Program-made: the position numbers and the translations under genes
Notes under the pieces: generated by a model
Told to the model about the DNA's origin: nothing
The model's input: only the letters and a program-made list of their open reading frames with translations
Database searches by the model: none
DNA from: Diphasiastrum complanatum
Taxonomy: Eukaryota; Streptophyta; Lycopodiopsida; Lycopodiales; Lycopodiaceae
Assembly: GCA_029204225.1 (NCBI GenBank)
Contig: CM055103.1
Location: 45,792,611-45,856,610 of the forward strand
Reading direction: 5' to 3'
Length of the DNA: 64,000 nt
Shown here: positions 45,300 through 56,063 of the stretch, one piece after another
Layout: the number at the start of each line of letters is the position of its first letter
Position numbering within the stretch: the stretch's first letter is position 1

Positions 45300-45382
45300 T
45301 GCATCTTTTAGGGTCTCAATGGCCCATCTTGAGACCTCCAAAGAAAGTCCCAAGATGGGCCATTGAGACCCTAAAAGATGCA
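45300..45382 (+). repeat. Perfect 32-bp inverted repeat with 19-nt loop
   Basis: 45300-45331 is the exact reverse complement of 45351-45382, with 19 nt between. An RNA from either strand would form a perfect 32-bp stem. The right arm is in a frame reading KKVPRWAIETLKDAK, which may be Copia linker sequence, so it may have arisen by a local inverted duplication. Confidence 0.95.
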
Positions 45383-45699
45383 AAAGTGTCATTGCTAGGG
45401 GAAAATGAGAAATTAGAGGAGTTTGGGCTAGAGCACAAGTCACTTTCATCTTTGCTTTCAACTTCTGCTAAGGAGATTTTTTCATAAAAGTTTTTCTCTT
45501 GCCAAATTGTTTGAGTGAGTTCTAGATCCTGATGGGTATCGGATTGAGTTTCTCGAAGATCACCTAGTGTATTGTTGCATTCTTCACCTTCCTCTTGTGT
45601 CTTGTCATTGATAGTAGCAACTCGCTGATTTTCATCTTCATTAGAGACAAAGGTCGTTTCAGAACTCAGAAAGCTCTCTGTTATTTCTTCAAGCTCGGG

Positions 45700-47386
45700 A
45701 GACAAAGGTGTGATGTATTATCCAGAAGATCTTCAAGGACAAGCAGACCACCTAACCGGTATATTGATGAGTCTGTAGCTCATCTTGTTCAGGAACCGAC
45801 GTCTATCCAAGAGGCACTCAGTCATCATGATTTAGGTCTCTGAAAAGAAACTATGGATAAAGAGTATTCATCTCTTACCAAGAACCAGACGTGGACGATT
45901 GTCGAATTACCTACTAGTAGAAACGTAGTTGATTGCAAATGGATTTTAAAAGTCAAGTACAACGCAGATGGAAGCATCGCAGGAGAAAGGCACGACTTGT
46001 GGCCAAAGGATTTCTCACGTATACAACGTCGATTACACTGAGACCTTCAGTCTAGTAGTCAAGCATTCTTCTATTCGACTTTTGCTATCATTTGCCACTG
46101 TAGTAGATCTGGAAATACATCAAATGGATGTACAAACATCATATCTCAATGGAGTTATTGAAGAAGACATTTACATGGTGCAACCCGAAGGTTATATTAT
46201 CGAGGGTAAGCACAATCATGTTTGTAAACTCCATAAGGTACTTTATGGCTTGAAGCAATCTGCTCGAGCATGGTTTCAAAAGATCAATACTTTCCTAATT
46301 GATCACGGCTATACGCCTAGCTCTTCAGATTCAAACGTTTACTTCAAAAAAGTGCAACAGTCTTTTATCATTATCACTTTATACATGAATGATACATTGC
46401 TTTTCAGCAACAGTTTCGATATGATAAAAGAGGCCAAGACAATGCTATCTTTCGAATTTGACATGATCGATCTGAGCGAAGCTCATTTCTGCCTTGGTAT
46501 ACAAATCTACAGAGACAGAAAATAGAAGTTGGTCTACATCACACAACAGAGATACATCTAAAACATGTTAGTCAGATATAATCTGATGAATTGCAAGTTA
46601 GCTCTCTCACCAATGGAACCATGACTCAAATTGTCAAAGGACCAGTGTCCCCAAACAATTCATGAGAAGCAGCAAATGCATGAGTATCCTTACCATTCTA
46701 TTATAGGATCTCTTATGTACGTCATGGTTTGTACCAGGCCAGACACAGCTTTTGCAGTCAGCTCTCTCAGTTAGTTTATGACTAATCCTAATATAACACA
46801 TTGGAAGACTCTTATCAGAGTCATGAGATATCTTTGAGCTACTATGGACTTTTGCATTTGTTATGGAGTAGTCGGCAACGACAAACTCAATTTTCTCAAT
46901 GGTTACACAGATGCAAGTTGGACAAGAGATGTAGACACTCGTAAATCCACTTCCGGATTTACATTCTTCCTCAACAATGGTTCAATTTCCTGGAACAATT
47001 GCCAGCAATATTTGATAGCTCTATCTTCCATTGAATCAAAGTATATCGCAGTCTTTCAAGCTACAAAGAAAGCAATTTGGTTGAGAAACTTACTCTCAGA
47101 TATCGGTCTGAATCAATATGCTCCGACGACATTATTTTGTGATAATCAAAGTGCCATCGCTTTATCAGCCAATCCTAGATTTCATTCCAAGAGTAAGCAC
47201 ATTGAACTGAAGTATCATTTCGTCAAAAGCAAAGTTCTCAACAAATAGGTCAGATTGCAGTACTGTAGAACGCAAGATATGACAGCAGATGTTTCTACTA
47301 AACATTAAGTTTGGAGTCACACAAAAGATTTTGTGTAGAACTAAGTTTGAAGGTCAATGCATTCAAGGATTCAGATTAAGGGAGAG
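45700..47386 (+). pseudogene. Ty1/Copia reverse transcriptase and RNase H
   Basis: SRRSSRTSRPPNRYIDESVA and MDKEYSSLTKNQTWTIVELP begin the RT. VQTSYLNGVIEEDIYMVQPE and IITLYMNDTLLFSN follow; the YVDD box reads YMND, so the first catalytic Asp is lost. RNase H: GYTDASWTRDVDTRKSTSGF, IALSSIESKYIA and FCDNQSAIALS, then KHIELKYHFVKSKV. Frame breaks near 45842, 45970-46040 and 46525-46840. Same family as the Copia pol at 32-34 kb, judged by long shared stretches. The purine-rich GATTAAGGGAGAG (47374-47386) is the polypurine tract. Confidence 0.93.
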
Positions 47387-47645
47387 TGTTGGATTATTCT
47401 CCCTCTTACCAATTGACTAATCGGTTTTAATCTTCATCCATTGTTTATCCAGTTCTGCAAATTTTCGCGTGTTTTTATACAGTCTGCAGAATTACAAGTG
47501 TTTTTACACAGTCTACAAAAATGATAGAAATCAATGATAAACTTCATTGTTAATGTTTACGATGTACATTAATGTTGACAGCTATGACCAGCTGTCATTA
47601 GCCGTAGGCTAATCTATTGATCTACTCGTAGGCTTTCTCTCACTA
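47387..47645 (+). repeat. Copia 3' LTR (partial)
   Basis: It starts TGTTGGATTATTC immediately after the polypurine tract. Its first ~130 bp match the reverse complement of 35.82-35.91 kb. After about 47520 the similarity to that LTR is lost and no CA-ending terminus could be fixed. A new TGTTGGGGGTATTCCC at 47649 may be another element edge. Confidence 0.75.
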
Positions 47646-47805
47646 TCTGTTGGGGGTATTCCCAACGAATTGGAAATAAATAAAATCAATTAATAAAATG
47701 TGTTGCAAGGGCATCCTGCATGCATAAGCCCATGGCCCAATGAGCATGCAAGCTTAAGTTGGAAACCATTGTAAAGGGCCTAAATTTCATTTCTGGCTGA
47801 TCAGA

Positions 47806-49030
47806 TTGATCAAATTCTTAAGATCCAGTCTGCATTCCACTATACAAACAAGATCCAACTACCTTGGAACCCACCATCCGATGAATCTGAGATCGAGACG
47901 ATCAATAGCACGAAGGATAGCAAATCAAGCACCACATCTTCCTAGATTAGCAGCTGCGCAACAAGAGGCAGAACCGGAACCACCACCAATGGAACCAATG
48001 GGCCAGCCTGTACCTATCGCTCCCTTGCAAGCAGTCCTGAAAGCACCACAGATGAAAATACCAAAATACGATGGATCATCAGATCCCATCCGATTCCTCC
48101 AGATCTACGAGCAAGTTTGTGAAATCTACGACAAACGGACACTGCGAAAAAGCTGATGCTATTTCCCATGTCCTTATTGGAAGTGGCTCAAGATTGGTTT
48201 TTCAACCTATCAGAGGAAGAAAAATCCACCTAGGAAGCGGTTTAAGCGGCTCTCATTATGCACTTTAAACTAAGAAAGTTTCTGAAAGACCCATTCCTCC
48301 TACTGAGTAAAGTCAAGATGGGAAAACGAGAAAGGGTCAGGGACTATATTGAACGGGTCAAACATCTACAATCAGAGTGCAGTGCAGCCCTAACTCCCAA
48401 TCATGCGGTGATCATGTGGTTCCTAGCCGGACTACCATGAAGCATCAGAAGAGAATTAAAATGACGAGAGCAGTACGCTACTCAACAAGAAGCTATGGAA
48501 GATGCCATCAGGGAAGAGGACGAGGGATCTGACGACGAATATCCATCCACCCACACTCCGACTCCCTCGTTAGCATTGTCATCATCAAATGCATATGCTC
48601 TATCCATTGAACTACTGTTGGATCAAATGACAAAATTACATAAACAATAGATGGAGCAACTTACGACACAGTTTGACCAGAAACTGAAAGCCTTACAGGG
48701 AGCTGTAGCAATAACGCCACATCAACCGAAACCAAACCAGCTACAGTATCCATGACGAGAGAATGTATGGTGCTCAATGTGCACGCAAAACCATACAGCG
48801 AATGAGTGTCCAATCCTAAAGCAAAATCTGAGACTGACACATAGATTCTGCCATCTGTGCAATGCAACATCGCACGATACGGCATTTTGCCCGTTTAACT
48901 GTGGAGCTGGGGTCGATACACGGGCACTTATGTCTGCGAGCATAGAAGGCTCTCCTGTCCAAAGTTGCCATAGCTCGGTGGAATGTGGGCTAAGGCAAAG
49001 GAGAAGCAGAAAGTTGATTAAGATGTAAGG
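47806..49030 (+). pseudogene. Retrotransposon Gag (unassigned Gypsy-type)
   Basis: MNLRSRRSIARR then QMKIPKYDGSSDPIRFLQIY begins a retrotransposon Gag. FLLLSKVKMGKRERVRDYIE and AVIMWFLAGLP give the usual W-F-x-x-G-L/(L)-P block. WCSMCTQNHTANECP (knuckle one residue short) and FCHLCNATSHDTAFCP (CX2CX4HX4C) are two zinc knuckles. Stops and frameshifts interrupt it at about 48156 and 48440. No protease or pol follows and no LTR or PBS was identified, so it is an orphan Gag. Confidence 0.75.
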
Positions 49031-51217
49031 TGTGTAAAACGAGCTAACTAACGCCAAAAACAAATGCAAGTGTGTCTGCACAAGCCTCGTTGCCTCTTTG
49101 AATATACCATAGAGCTTCAGTTCTGCAATATCATCCGGAAGCTCCTTGGAAAAACTAGATCGATCCATATCGGGAGTCCTTCGTCCTATGTCCTTCAGAC
49201 CGAAGCTAAAATGCTCACTACTCAGTGCTCACTGCTCAACCTGGCTGCAGCCTTTGTATCTATTCCTCTGGGCTAAATACAAGTACAATGAGAGGGAGAA
49301 CAGCCAACTACTCAGAAGTGGCACTGGAAAGTAACAGCTGCGTAGTTTCAATTTCTCTGGCTGAGCTAAATGCATGCTGGAGCTGTGTAGCAGGGCTAGA
49401 CCCAGGTCTACGTACCGAGCCATTAACCTTCAATGTGAAGTGTGCACTGTGACTCCTGACTCCTGAGCAAGGTGTTTCGATGCAAGTTTGAGGCTTGAGG
49501 CTCTGGCAGTCAGCTACAGCATGCATTTAGCTCAACCCAAATTTCTGCGTCAGAATCCACAATGGCAATTTGATCAGCTTTGTGAGCGGTGAGTATCTGC
49601 TGGTTAATAAAGACTTTATAGAACGAATCCGCAGCTGGTTGCCAGTTAAATTGCAAATTGCAACTGTCACATAGTGCAAGATTTGTCAGTTTTACAAATT
49701 ACCATCAACAATTTTGAGCTGAGAAATCAGAACTTGAGATAATTATTAGTAGCTTAGGCCGTAGCTGACTGTATAGGCTGATCTAGATGGATAAAGACGC
49801 TTAATACCTAGTAACGGTCTAAAACAAGTGAGATCTCAACGGCACACTTGATTGGAAAATTAGAATCTGGACAGGATAGTTGTAAAGTCTAGATTGCATT
49901 TAGAGGTTTAGGATATAGCATGGGCTGCCATCCATAGCTATAGCTGAAGGTGCTACTCGCATAGACTGTAACTGAGTAGGGGAGAGGACTTCAAAGTTCA
50001 GAGGAGTGCTTGCAAAACACTGATGGAGTCTTGAAGCCCAATAGTTTAAATTGGGCAGTCTACTTAATACTTTTGAGCTTTGTGAATGCTTTATGTGTAA
50101 AAATTAACAAGGTTATCTCAAAAGAAGACCTAGAGAGGCCTTGCCTTGAAGAAGCTTGAGTTCTTAACAAATATAAGGATTTGGGAGAACAAATGAAAGG
50201 ACAAACTTGGATCCCTTTTTAAGATTCTCCCATGATTAATAGACTACTTATCGCCTAGCAAACAAGAGCGTCCTTTCACACCATTTTCCACCGACCACTA
50301 TTTCAAAGCAATAAGCCATATCTCTATACAAACTTAAGTACATTCACAAAAATTGATCAAGTATTAGTCCCTCTACAAACTCAATGTAACCTGGACAAAA
50401 ATACAATGTTGATTGAATTTTTGTTGGCAAAACAATCACAAACATAGGTTCTATCAAAGTGGAACAAAAATAGTCATGAACTAGCTTACAAGGTGGCAAG
50501 TTAAGGCCATTAAGCTTGGCAACACAAATCAGAAGATGACTAGCAAAAAAAGGTGTAGAGAATCAAAAAGCACAACTTCACACATGTGACTTCAGCCACA
50601 TCTAATATTTTTATATGACATTTATGTGACAGATCAAGAATTATTTTCCACACCTTAGGGCGATTCCTCACACAGGCCCCCATGATAGTGGCGTTGAGTC
50701 TTACTTACCCCCTTTCATAGCCATCTTTTCATCTTTCTTCATCTAGATTTCGCACCTCATTGATACTCACCAGACCTAGTGATGGAGCCTGGTGTTCAAA
50801 ATGCCAATAGGCTACCGTTGGAAGAGGTGACTAGCCAATTGTCATAATACAAGACAAATTCACTGCATGGTCACACATTGACTCTAGTCATTGTATGTAA
50901 AATGTAAATGCATAGATCCTGAGATGCACAAGAAATGGAGTGTCACGTGAAGAAAATTTGTAGAGAAAGTGTGCTCAGGTATTTGAAATGTTAATGGGCA
51001 ATGCCACTTTGCTTATTATTTATGGTCATACTTGAAATGTACACATTAATGTAGTAAAGGTCCAATGTTGTCTATAAGCACAATATTGGATCTCTTTGTG
51101 ACCAATTTGACTCATCGTAGCTCCCTAACGATTCAATTACCAACTTGATAGTCGATCTGTCAACCTACCTGGTTCTTTGAATTTCGGATGTAGTAACATT
51201 GATCTGTAACTCAATGA
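49031..51217. other. Unclassified DNA
   Basis: No coding or repeat signature that I recognise. The right part may be the 5' interior of the minus-strand element whose PBS is at 51218. Confidence 0.45.
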
Positions 51218-51400
51218 GGCTTTGATACCATGTTCAAGATTGAACGAAATAGCATACCATAGATTCAACTACTATCAATCAAAAAGCTATGGCAACTTCA
51301 GAGAGAAAACACACAGACTCCAAAAATTATGATTAGCTCATGAACCAAAGAAAGCTACATATTTACAACATATATACGGCAATAATTTTTGGGGGTACTG
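51218..51400 (-). mobile_element. PBS and inner edge of a Copia-like LTR (minus strand)
   Basis: On the minus strand TGGTATCAAAGCC (51218-51230) is one mismatch from the initiator tRNA-Met PBS and directly abuts TGTTCAAG (51231, plus strand), the LTR terminus. A minus-strand TATA-like CGTATATATG lies near 51370. The outer LTR end was not found; the right boundary is approximate. Confidence 0.55.
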
Positions 51401-52169
51401 ATGCATGGAGCAATGGTCCTCATTACGAGATGAGTATCTTGAATCCATCTAACTACATGGCACTTGTTAGATTTTAGCAATTTTCACCTTGTAAAAGCAA
51501 TTTGTTTGATATCTATGTGGATCCACACATGTTAAATGTCACTCATAATATTCAGATCCATTGTACTTAAATTTTATTTGAGTCAAATGTCAAATCTCCT
51601 AAATTGTAGGAGTTATCTCCTAGATTGTAGGAATCTAGAAGGTCAACACTAACCACCAATGATGATGTGGCAAATTAGATAGATCTTATCCAAAGTGGAT
51701 ATGGATGAGTACAATGAGTTGTCCTACACGTGCTGGAAGCAGCCTAGAGAGATATTATGATGATCATGTACTTAATCCATGATGGATCCATTGTGAGGTT
51801 AATCTTGAGAAACATTAATTTGGAAACAATCTTTGTCTTTTCACTCTCTTAAGCTAATTCTTTGTGGATGAATCCTTTGTATTTCCTTAGTAAATTGATT
51901 TGTTGTTATTAGGCCGTACACCTACTGTACTTCACACGTGTGAAGCCTTTGGATCATTATATTTGATTGTTTGTAATTTATAGAGAAAATTGCTCCTATG
52001 AAATAAAGACTTTCCCAGCTTCCAACCCAGATAGACTTTGATGATATAGAATTATCAATGGTCAATATTCTTTTAGGATATTGTATGAATTTATTACTTT
52101 AATGAATTGAGTAACATGCATTGACACCTGTAGAACTAAGAATCTTCTATGAACCATGTTTGATGGTAG

Positions 52170-52580
52170 TATGAACATTGACCTTTCTTTGAAGGGATGT
52201 GCAGGTACACACGAACGTACCTGAAGAATCAGAGCAAGAATAAAAAGCCCTCTGGACTTAAGGACTGATCTCTCTTTGAGGGTATGTGCAGGTACTTGAG
52301 AAAGTGCCAGAAGAACAAGAATCGAAACAAGAAGCTTTCTAAGCTTAAAGACAGTAAACAAGAAGGCTTTTGACAAAGTCTATAATGAAGGCTCAGTAGA
52401 GTCTATAAAGAAGGCTTATTACTAAGTCTATAATGAAGGCTCAGTCGAGTCTATAAAGAACAGGACAAGGCCTAGGGTCTGGTCACCCTAGTGACTTGTT
52501 CCACCATGATTGAGGATGGGCAACCTCTAGAAAATAAGTGCCAATGACCATGATTGAGGATGGGCAACCTCTAGAAAAAA
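52170..52580 (+). repeat. Cluster of short tandem duplications
   Basis: Three families sit side by side: a ~95-bp diverged pair (CTTTGAAGGGATGTGCAGGTAC and CTTTGAGGGTATGTGCAGGTAC), a ~57-bp pair (AGTCTATAATGAAGGCTCAG) and a 57-bp pair (CCATGATTGAGGATGGGCAA, 52506 and 52549 region). They lie upstream of the TATA box of the candidate LTR, where U3 enhancer repeats would be. Confidence 0.8.
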
Positions 52581-53180
52581 GGGCCTAGGAATTGATGGAC
52601 ATTATGCAAAAATAAGATGGACATATACATTGGCTCTTCCTTAGGAAGATTGCACTTGGGGGTGAATTCCCAAGTTGTAACCATGTAATATTATATGTAA
52701 TTAAAAGTCAAGTTGGAACCTTGTGCCACCTACCTCCCACCTACTTTTCCACATGCATTCTAGGCTATTTGACACCTAGAATGGGACGCCCTCCTACGCT
52801 CTCACTTCATATGCCAAATCATCATAATAACTCTCCCAAGCTAATACATATCACCCATTCACCCTCTCCAACTGATACACCTCATCCATGCACTCCACTT
52901 TACCCTAAGTCCAATTGGAGTCTTCCTCACACCTCATGCACTTGAACTTGACACCTCACTCACTTTGGAAGGACTCTCCACTCTCTATATAATTGGAAAT
53001 GCGCCCCTCTACCAAGAGGATTGAAGGATGTTGCATCCAAGCTCTACCATTTTGTTGTTTGTTGTGTACAGGTGCTTTGGAGAAGAGGATTGAGGCATTA
53101 CCTCAAAGAGACTATGTTATTTTGTGACTGTAGGATTTTTTGGAGCTCAAACCCTCAGATTTCTATCTCTCTTTCACATC

Positions 53181-53212
53181 ACACACAAACACACACACAC
53201 ACTCTCTCTCTT

Positions 53213-53290
<78 letters not shown>
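53181..53290 (+). repeat. Compound (AC)n-(CT)n microsatellite
   Basis: AC repeat about 53181-53202, then an uninterrupted TC repeat 53215-53290 (38 units), 223 nt downstream of TATATAA. Confidence 0.97.
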
Positions 53291-53293
<3 letters not shown>

Positions 53294-53356
53294 TTCTCTC
53301 GAAACCATGGTATGCTTTTGAAACTGTTACCCATATGTAAGAATGGCTGATCAGTA

Positions 53357-53740
53357 CTTTTGCATGTCATGCCATCAGTGGCCAATTATCTATGCATGTC
53401 AGATCTAGAACTTGCATGTCATAGCATCAGTGGCCTATTGTCCATGCATGTCAGATCTAGAGCTTGCATGTCAGATCTAGAGCTTGTCTGTCAGATTTGA
53501 AGCTTGCATGTCATAGCATCTATGGCCTATTGTCCATGCATGTCAGATCTAAAGCTTGCATGTCAGATTTGAAGCTTGCATGTCACACCATGCATTGCCA
53601 AATGACCATGTATGTCACTTCATGACTGTTGCATCTCAAGAATCTATGAACCCTTGTAATTGCATGTCAAGAATCTAAGATCCATTTGGATTGCATGACA
53701 AGAATCTAAGATCCAACATGATTGCATGTCGGAAAGATTA
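53357..53740 (+). repeat. Degenerate tandem repeats built on TGCATGTCA
   Basis: Roughly a dozen TGCATGTCA units, many in the 20-bp form TTGCATGTCAGATCTAGAGC, with longer units that include GGCCTATTGTCCATGCATG. The spacing changes from 20 to about 50 bp, so units were duplicated several times. It lies in the leader side of the candidate LTR. Confidence 0.85.
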
Positions 53741-53918
53741 AGACTTATGAAGAAATTTCTATGTTTTTGTTAAGCTAGATATGGAATTAAGATCATTGAA
53801 TATGAACTAAGTTTATGTAAGTTGATGTTCCTACATCTGAGACCCCTATTGGAATCCATTGTATATGTAATTGGCATTGGCCAATTGGATTTGCATAATG
53901 ACAAGAAAAGAATCCTTC

Positions 53919-53938
53919 GGGGGGGGGGGGGGGGGGGG
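53919..53938 (+). repeat. Run of 20 G
   Basis: Uninterrupted G20 followed by TCCCCATC. The exact length may be unreliable in the assembly. Confidence 0.9.
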
Positions 53939-54134
53939 TCCCCATCTTGACCCCTCAGTGCTTCCGTTGTTATGTGAATGAATCTATGTGATGCAATGTT
54001 TTTCGAGTTTTGATTTAAAGTCTTATTTGATTTTCATTAAGTTGATTCAAAACTAGCTTTATGTGAATGATAAGCCAATTAAATCTTTTGGCCTTAAGAA
54101 CTTAGGACAGGCCTTCACCCTCGAGTTCACAGTT

Positions 54135-54146
54135 TGGTATCAGAGC
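54135..54146 (+). other. Primer-binding site (initiator tRNA-Met)
   Basis: TGGTATCAGAGCTATGG is the classic PBS with the common plant extension. It marks the 3' edge of a 5' LTR. No Gag or pol is recognisable downstream to 54.9 kb. Confidence 0.88.
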
Positions 54147-54935
54147 TATGGTTTAATATGTCGTGAACTTGACTTGAAGACCTTGTATGTTTATGCACGC
54201 ATAAGAACATAAAGCTCCACCCGATGTTTAAGAGGCCTTTTGTTACAAAAAACAAGAACTGCTTGGAAAAGATCAAGAAGACCAAGACTCCTGCTAGACG
54301 TCGGAGAGATTTAAGACTCTTAGTTGAGAAATTTTTGTTGAGAACAACGCTTTATGCGTTGGAGGGGTGCAATTTGTAGAGACAAATTGCTTCTTTTCCT
54401 TCTTGTTAAATAGAGGTGGCTTGAGATCTTTGAACAGGTTTGATCTTTCCTTTTGCTTATTATATAACATCGTCCCTTGTGTTCATGGGGTCTGACAATT
54501 GAATGCTAAATAAGGAAGGAAATTATGAGGGTAGAAGTGGGCAGTGATGGGCTCTCAAGGGTAGTTGACTGTTGACCTACAGGTTTGTTGACTACTTCCA
54601 TAGGTGTTTTTATGACTTCTTGATGATTTTCTTTTAGAGCTTCAACGGCCTTCTCACACTTTAGGACTCGTGCTACCAAGTGGCAAGGTTGCTCCTTGGT
54701 GGCCCAAACCTCGTTGGGCTCTAAATAATTATCATGCTTTGATAGTTCATGATTCCTTTACCCTCTTTTGGGTCTTTCTCTCTACCCGCCTCAATGATGC
54801 CTCTTAAAGCCAATTGCTTTAGCTCTTTCATATTAGACATTTTTTTAAATGTACACCATCTTGAACAATTATTGCACGTTTGAAGAGATGCAACATCATG
54901 TTACCTTGAATACTTTCTTGGAGTGGGTATCATGT
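54147..54935. other. Leader-side DNA, nothing coding recognised
   Basis: It follows the PBS at 54135 but I see no Gag or other retroelement protein. Confidence 0.5.
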
Positions 54936-55051
54936 CATTGTTGACTAATGACCAACGGGGTTGGCTCAGTTGGTTAGCTTGACATCCAAAGTTTCTTTGG
55001 TCTCAGGTTTGAGCCTCCCCTTGGAAACCAAGAAGCATTGTTGACTAATGA
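54936..55051 (+). mobile_element. 84-bp tRNA-derived insertion with 16-bp target duplication
   Basis: CATTGTTGACTAATGA occurs at 54936-54951 and again at 55036-55051. Between them is an 84-nt insert with a pol III A box (TTGGCTCAGTTGGTTAGC), a B box (GGTTTGAGCCT, consensus GGTTCRANNCC) and GGGG...CCCC ends that can pair as an acceptor stem. There is no long poly(A) or LINE-like tail. It is best read as a retroposed tRNA-type pseudogene or minimal SINE. Confidence 0.85.
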
Positions 55052-55583
55052 TTGGAAGTGCTAAGATTTTCATATGATAAAGGGCATCTACATGACTAAG
55101 AATAAGCTTTTCAACTTGCATATTGAGACGATGTGAGACTAGTTGGCCAACCTATAATTAATATTTCTACTTGAGTCTTAAATAGTGTGAATTTAAACAT
55201 TTTTTGAGCATTAGAAGTGGATTTTACCCTTTTCAATCTGTAATCTTTAAACCACATGGACAATCAACGTCTTATATTACTTCATAAGTGTTACAATAGA
55301 GTGGTTCAAAGTATTATAAAACTTTATAGTGGATTTTATGGCAATGACAGATGGAATCATGAGATCCATTTTGTATCAAATTCTTGGCGCAATGAGTGTT
55401 AGTCATGTCTTTTATGCGTAATAATATAATGGAGTGATAAAATACCATTATGTGTTGTTTATGACATATTGCAATATTGAAGTTCTATTTATCACTAGTT
55501 CTATTCAGTCAAAAAAGCTCAAAAGTCTATATGGTTTAGTAAAAGCAAGGATGATATGATCCTTCCTCCCCACACACCACACC
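55052..55583. other. AT-rich DNA, nothing recognised
   Basis: No coding or repeat signature seen between the tRNA-like insertion and the LTR. Confidence 0.5.
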
Positions 55584-56048
55584 TGTTATGTACCATAACA
55601 ATATGCCCTTCAGTGATGGCCTTGTAAGGGGCAAGACGTAGGTCGTTATCGACATATTGTAGTGCCACGCATCACCATCCTAGGTGGTCACGTGTCGTCG
55701 GCGAGACCGTGCTTGATGGGACCCATTATGCTATGCTTATATAGCTGTGGGGTTTCCCTTTTGCCATTCACTCAGTCTGCCCAAGAGTTGGTGGATGGAG
55801 AGCACATGTAGTAGCCAGGATGTATCTCTAGGCCAGGAGATGTATGCTAGGGAGAGGCAAGGGCGATGGCTGGTGGTATGGGACACCAGTTATTGTCGAA
55901 GGCTTGACTAGACATGTGGATGTCGATAGCTCCAGTGCATAGGGGTAGATCGGCAGTGAACCTATGGATGGGTGGATATGGTGCATCATCACTGGTATGG
56001 GGTGTGTGTCAACCTTCAAGGCAATCGTAGATCTAGGGAGTTGTAACA
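55584..56048 (+). repeat. 5' LTR, 465 bp
   Basis: TGTTATGTACC to GTTGTAACA with a perfect TGTTA/TAACA inverted terminus, TATATA at 55738-55743 and a PBS two bases downstream. It is GC-richer than its flanks. No 3' partner lies in the window. Confidence 0.85.
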
Positions 56049-56050
56049 TT

Positions 56051-56063
56051 TGGTATCAGAGCC
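56051..56063 (+). other. Primer-binding site (initiator tRNA-Met)
   Basis: TGGTATCAGAGCC, a perfect match, two bases after the LTR end. Confidence 0.92.

Larger units (their letters stand above)
51939..54131 (+). repeat. Candidate long 5' LTR (about 2.2 kb)
   Basis: The PBS at 54135 shows that an LTR ends just before it (GAGTTCACA, 54131). The best matching start is TGTGAAGCC at 51939, giving a 6-bp inverted terminus TGTGAA/TTCACA. Inside lie tandem repeats (52.17-52.57 kb), TATATAA (52986-52992), a (CT)n tract (53215-53290), TGCATGTCA repeats (53.36-53.74 kb) and a 20-G run (53919-53938). The right end is well supported; the left end is a hypothesis. Confidence 0.5.

Noticed and set aside
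45316-45705. 129-codon acidic minus-strand frame
   Set aside because: It is antisense to the Copia linker/RT region and includes the hairpin; the coding strand here is plus.
53357-53740. TGCATGTCA repeat array as a CRISPR-like array
   Set aside because: Units have irregular spacing and no conserved repeat-spacer structure, and the DNA is eukaryotic; it is an ordinary degenerate tandem repeat.
54952-55035. Functional tRNA gene
   Set aside because: B box deviates from consensus, no clear anticodon arm or cloverleaf could be drawn with confidence, and the 16-bp target duplication shows it is a retroposed copy.
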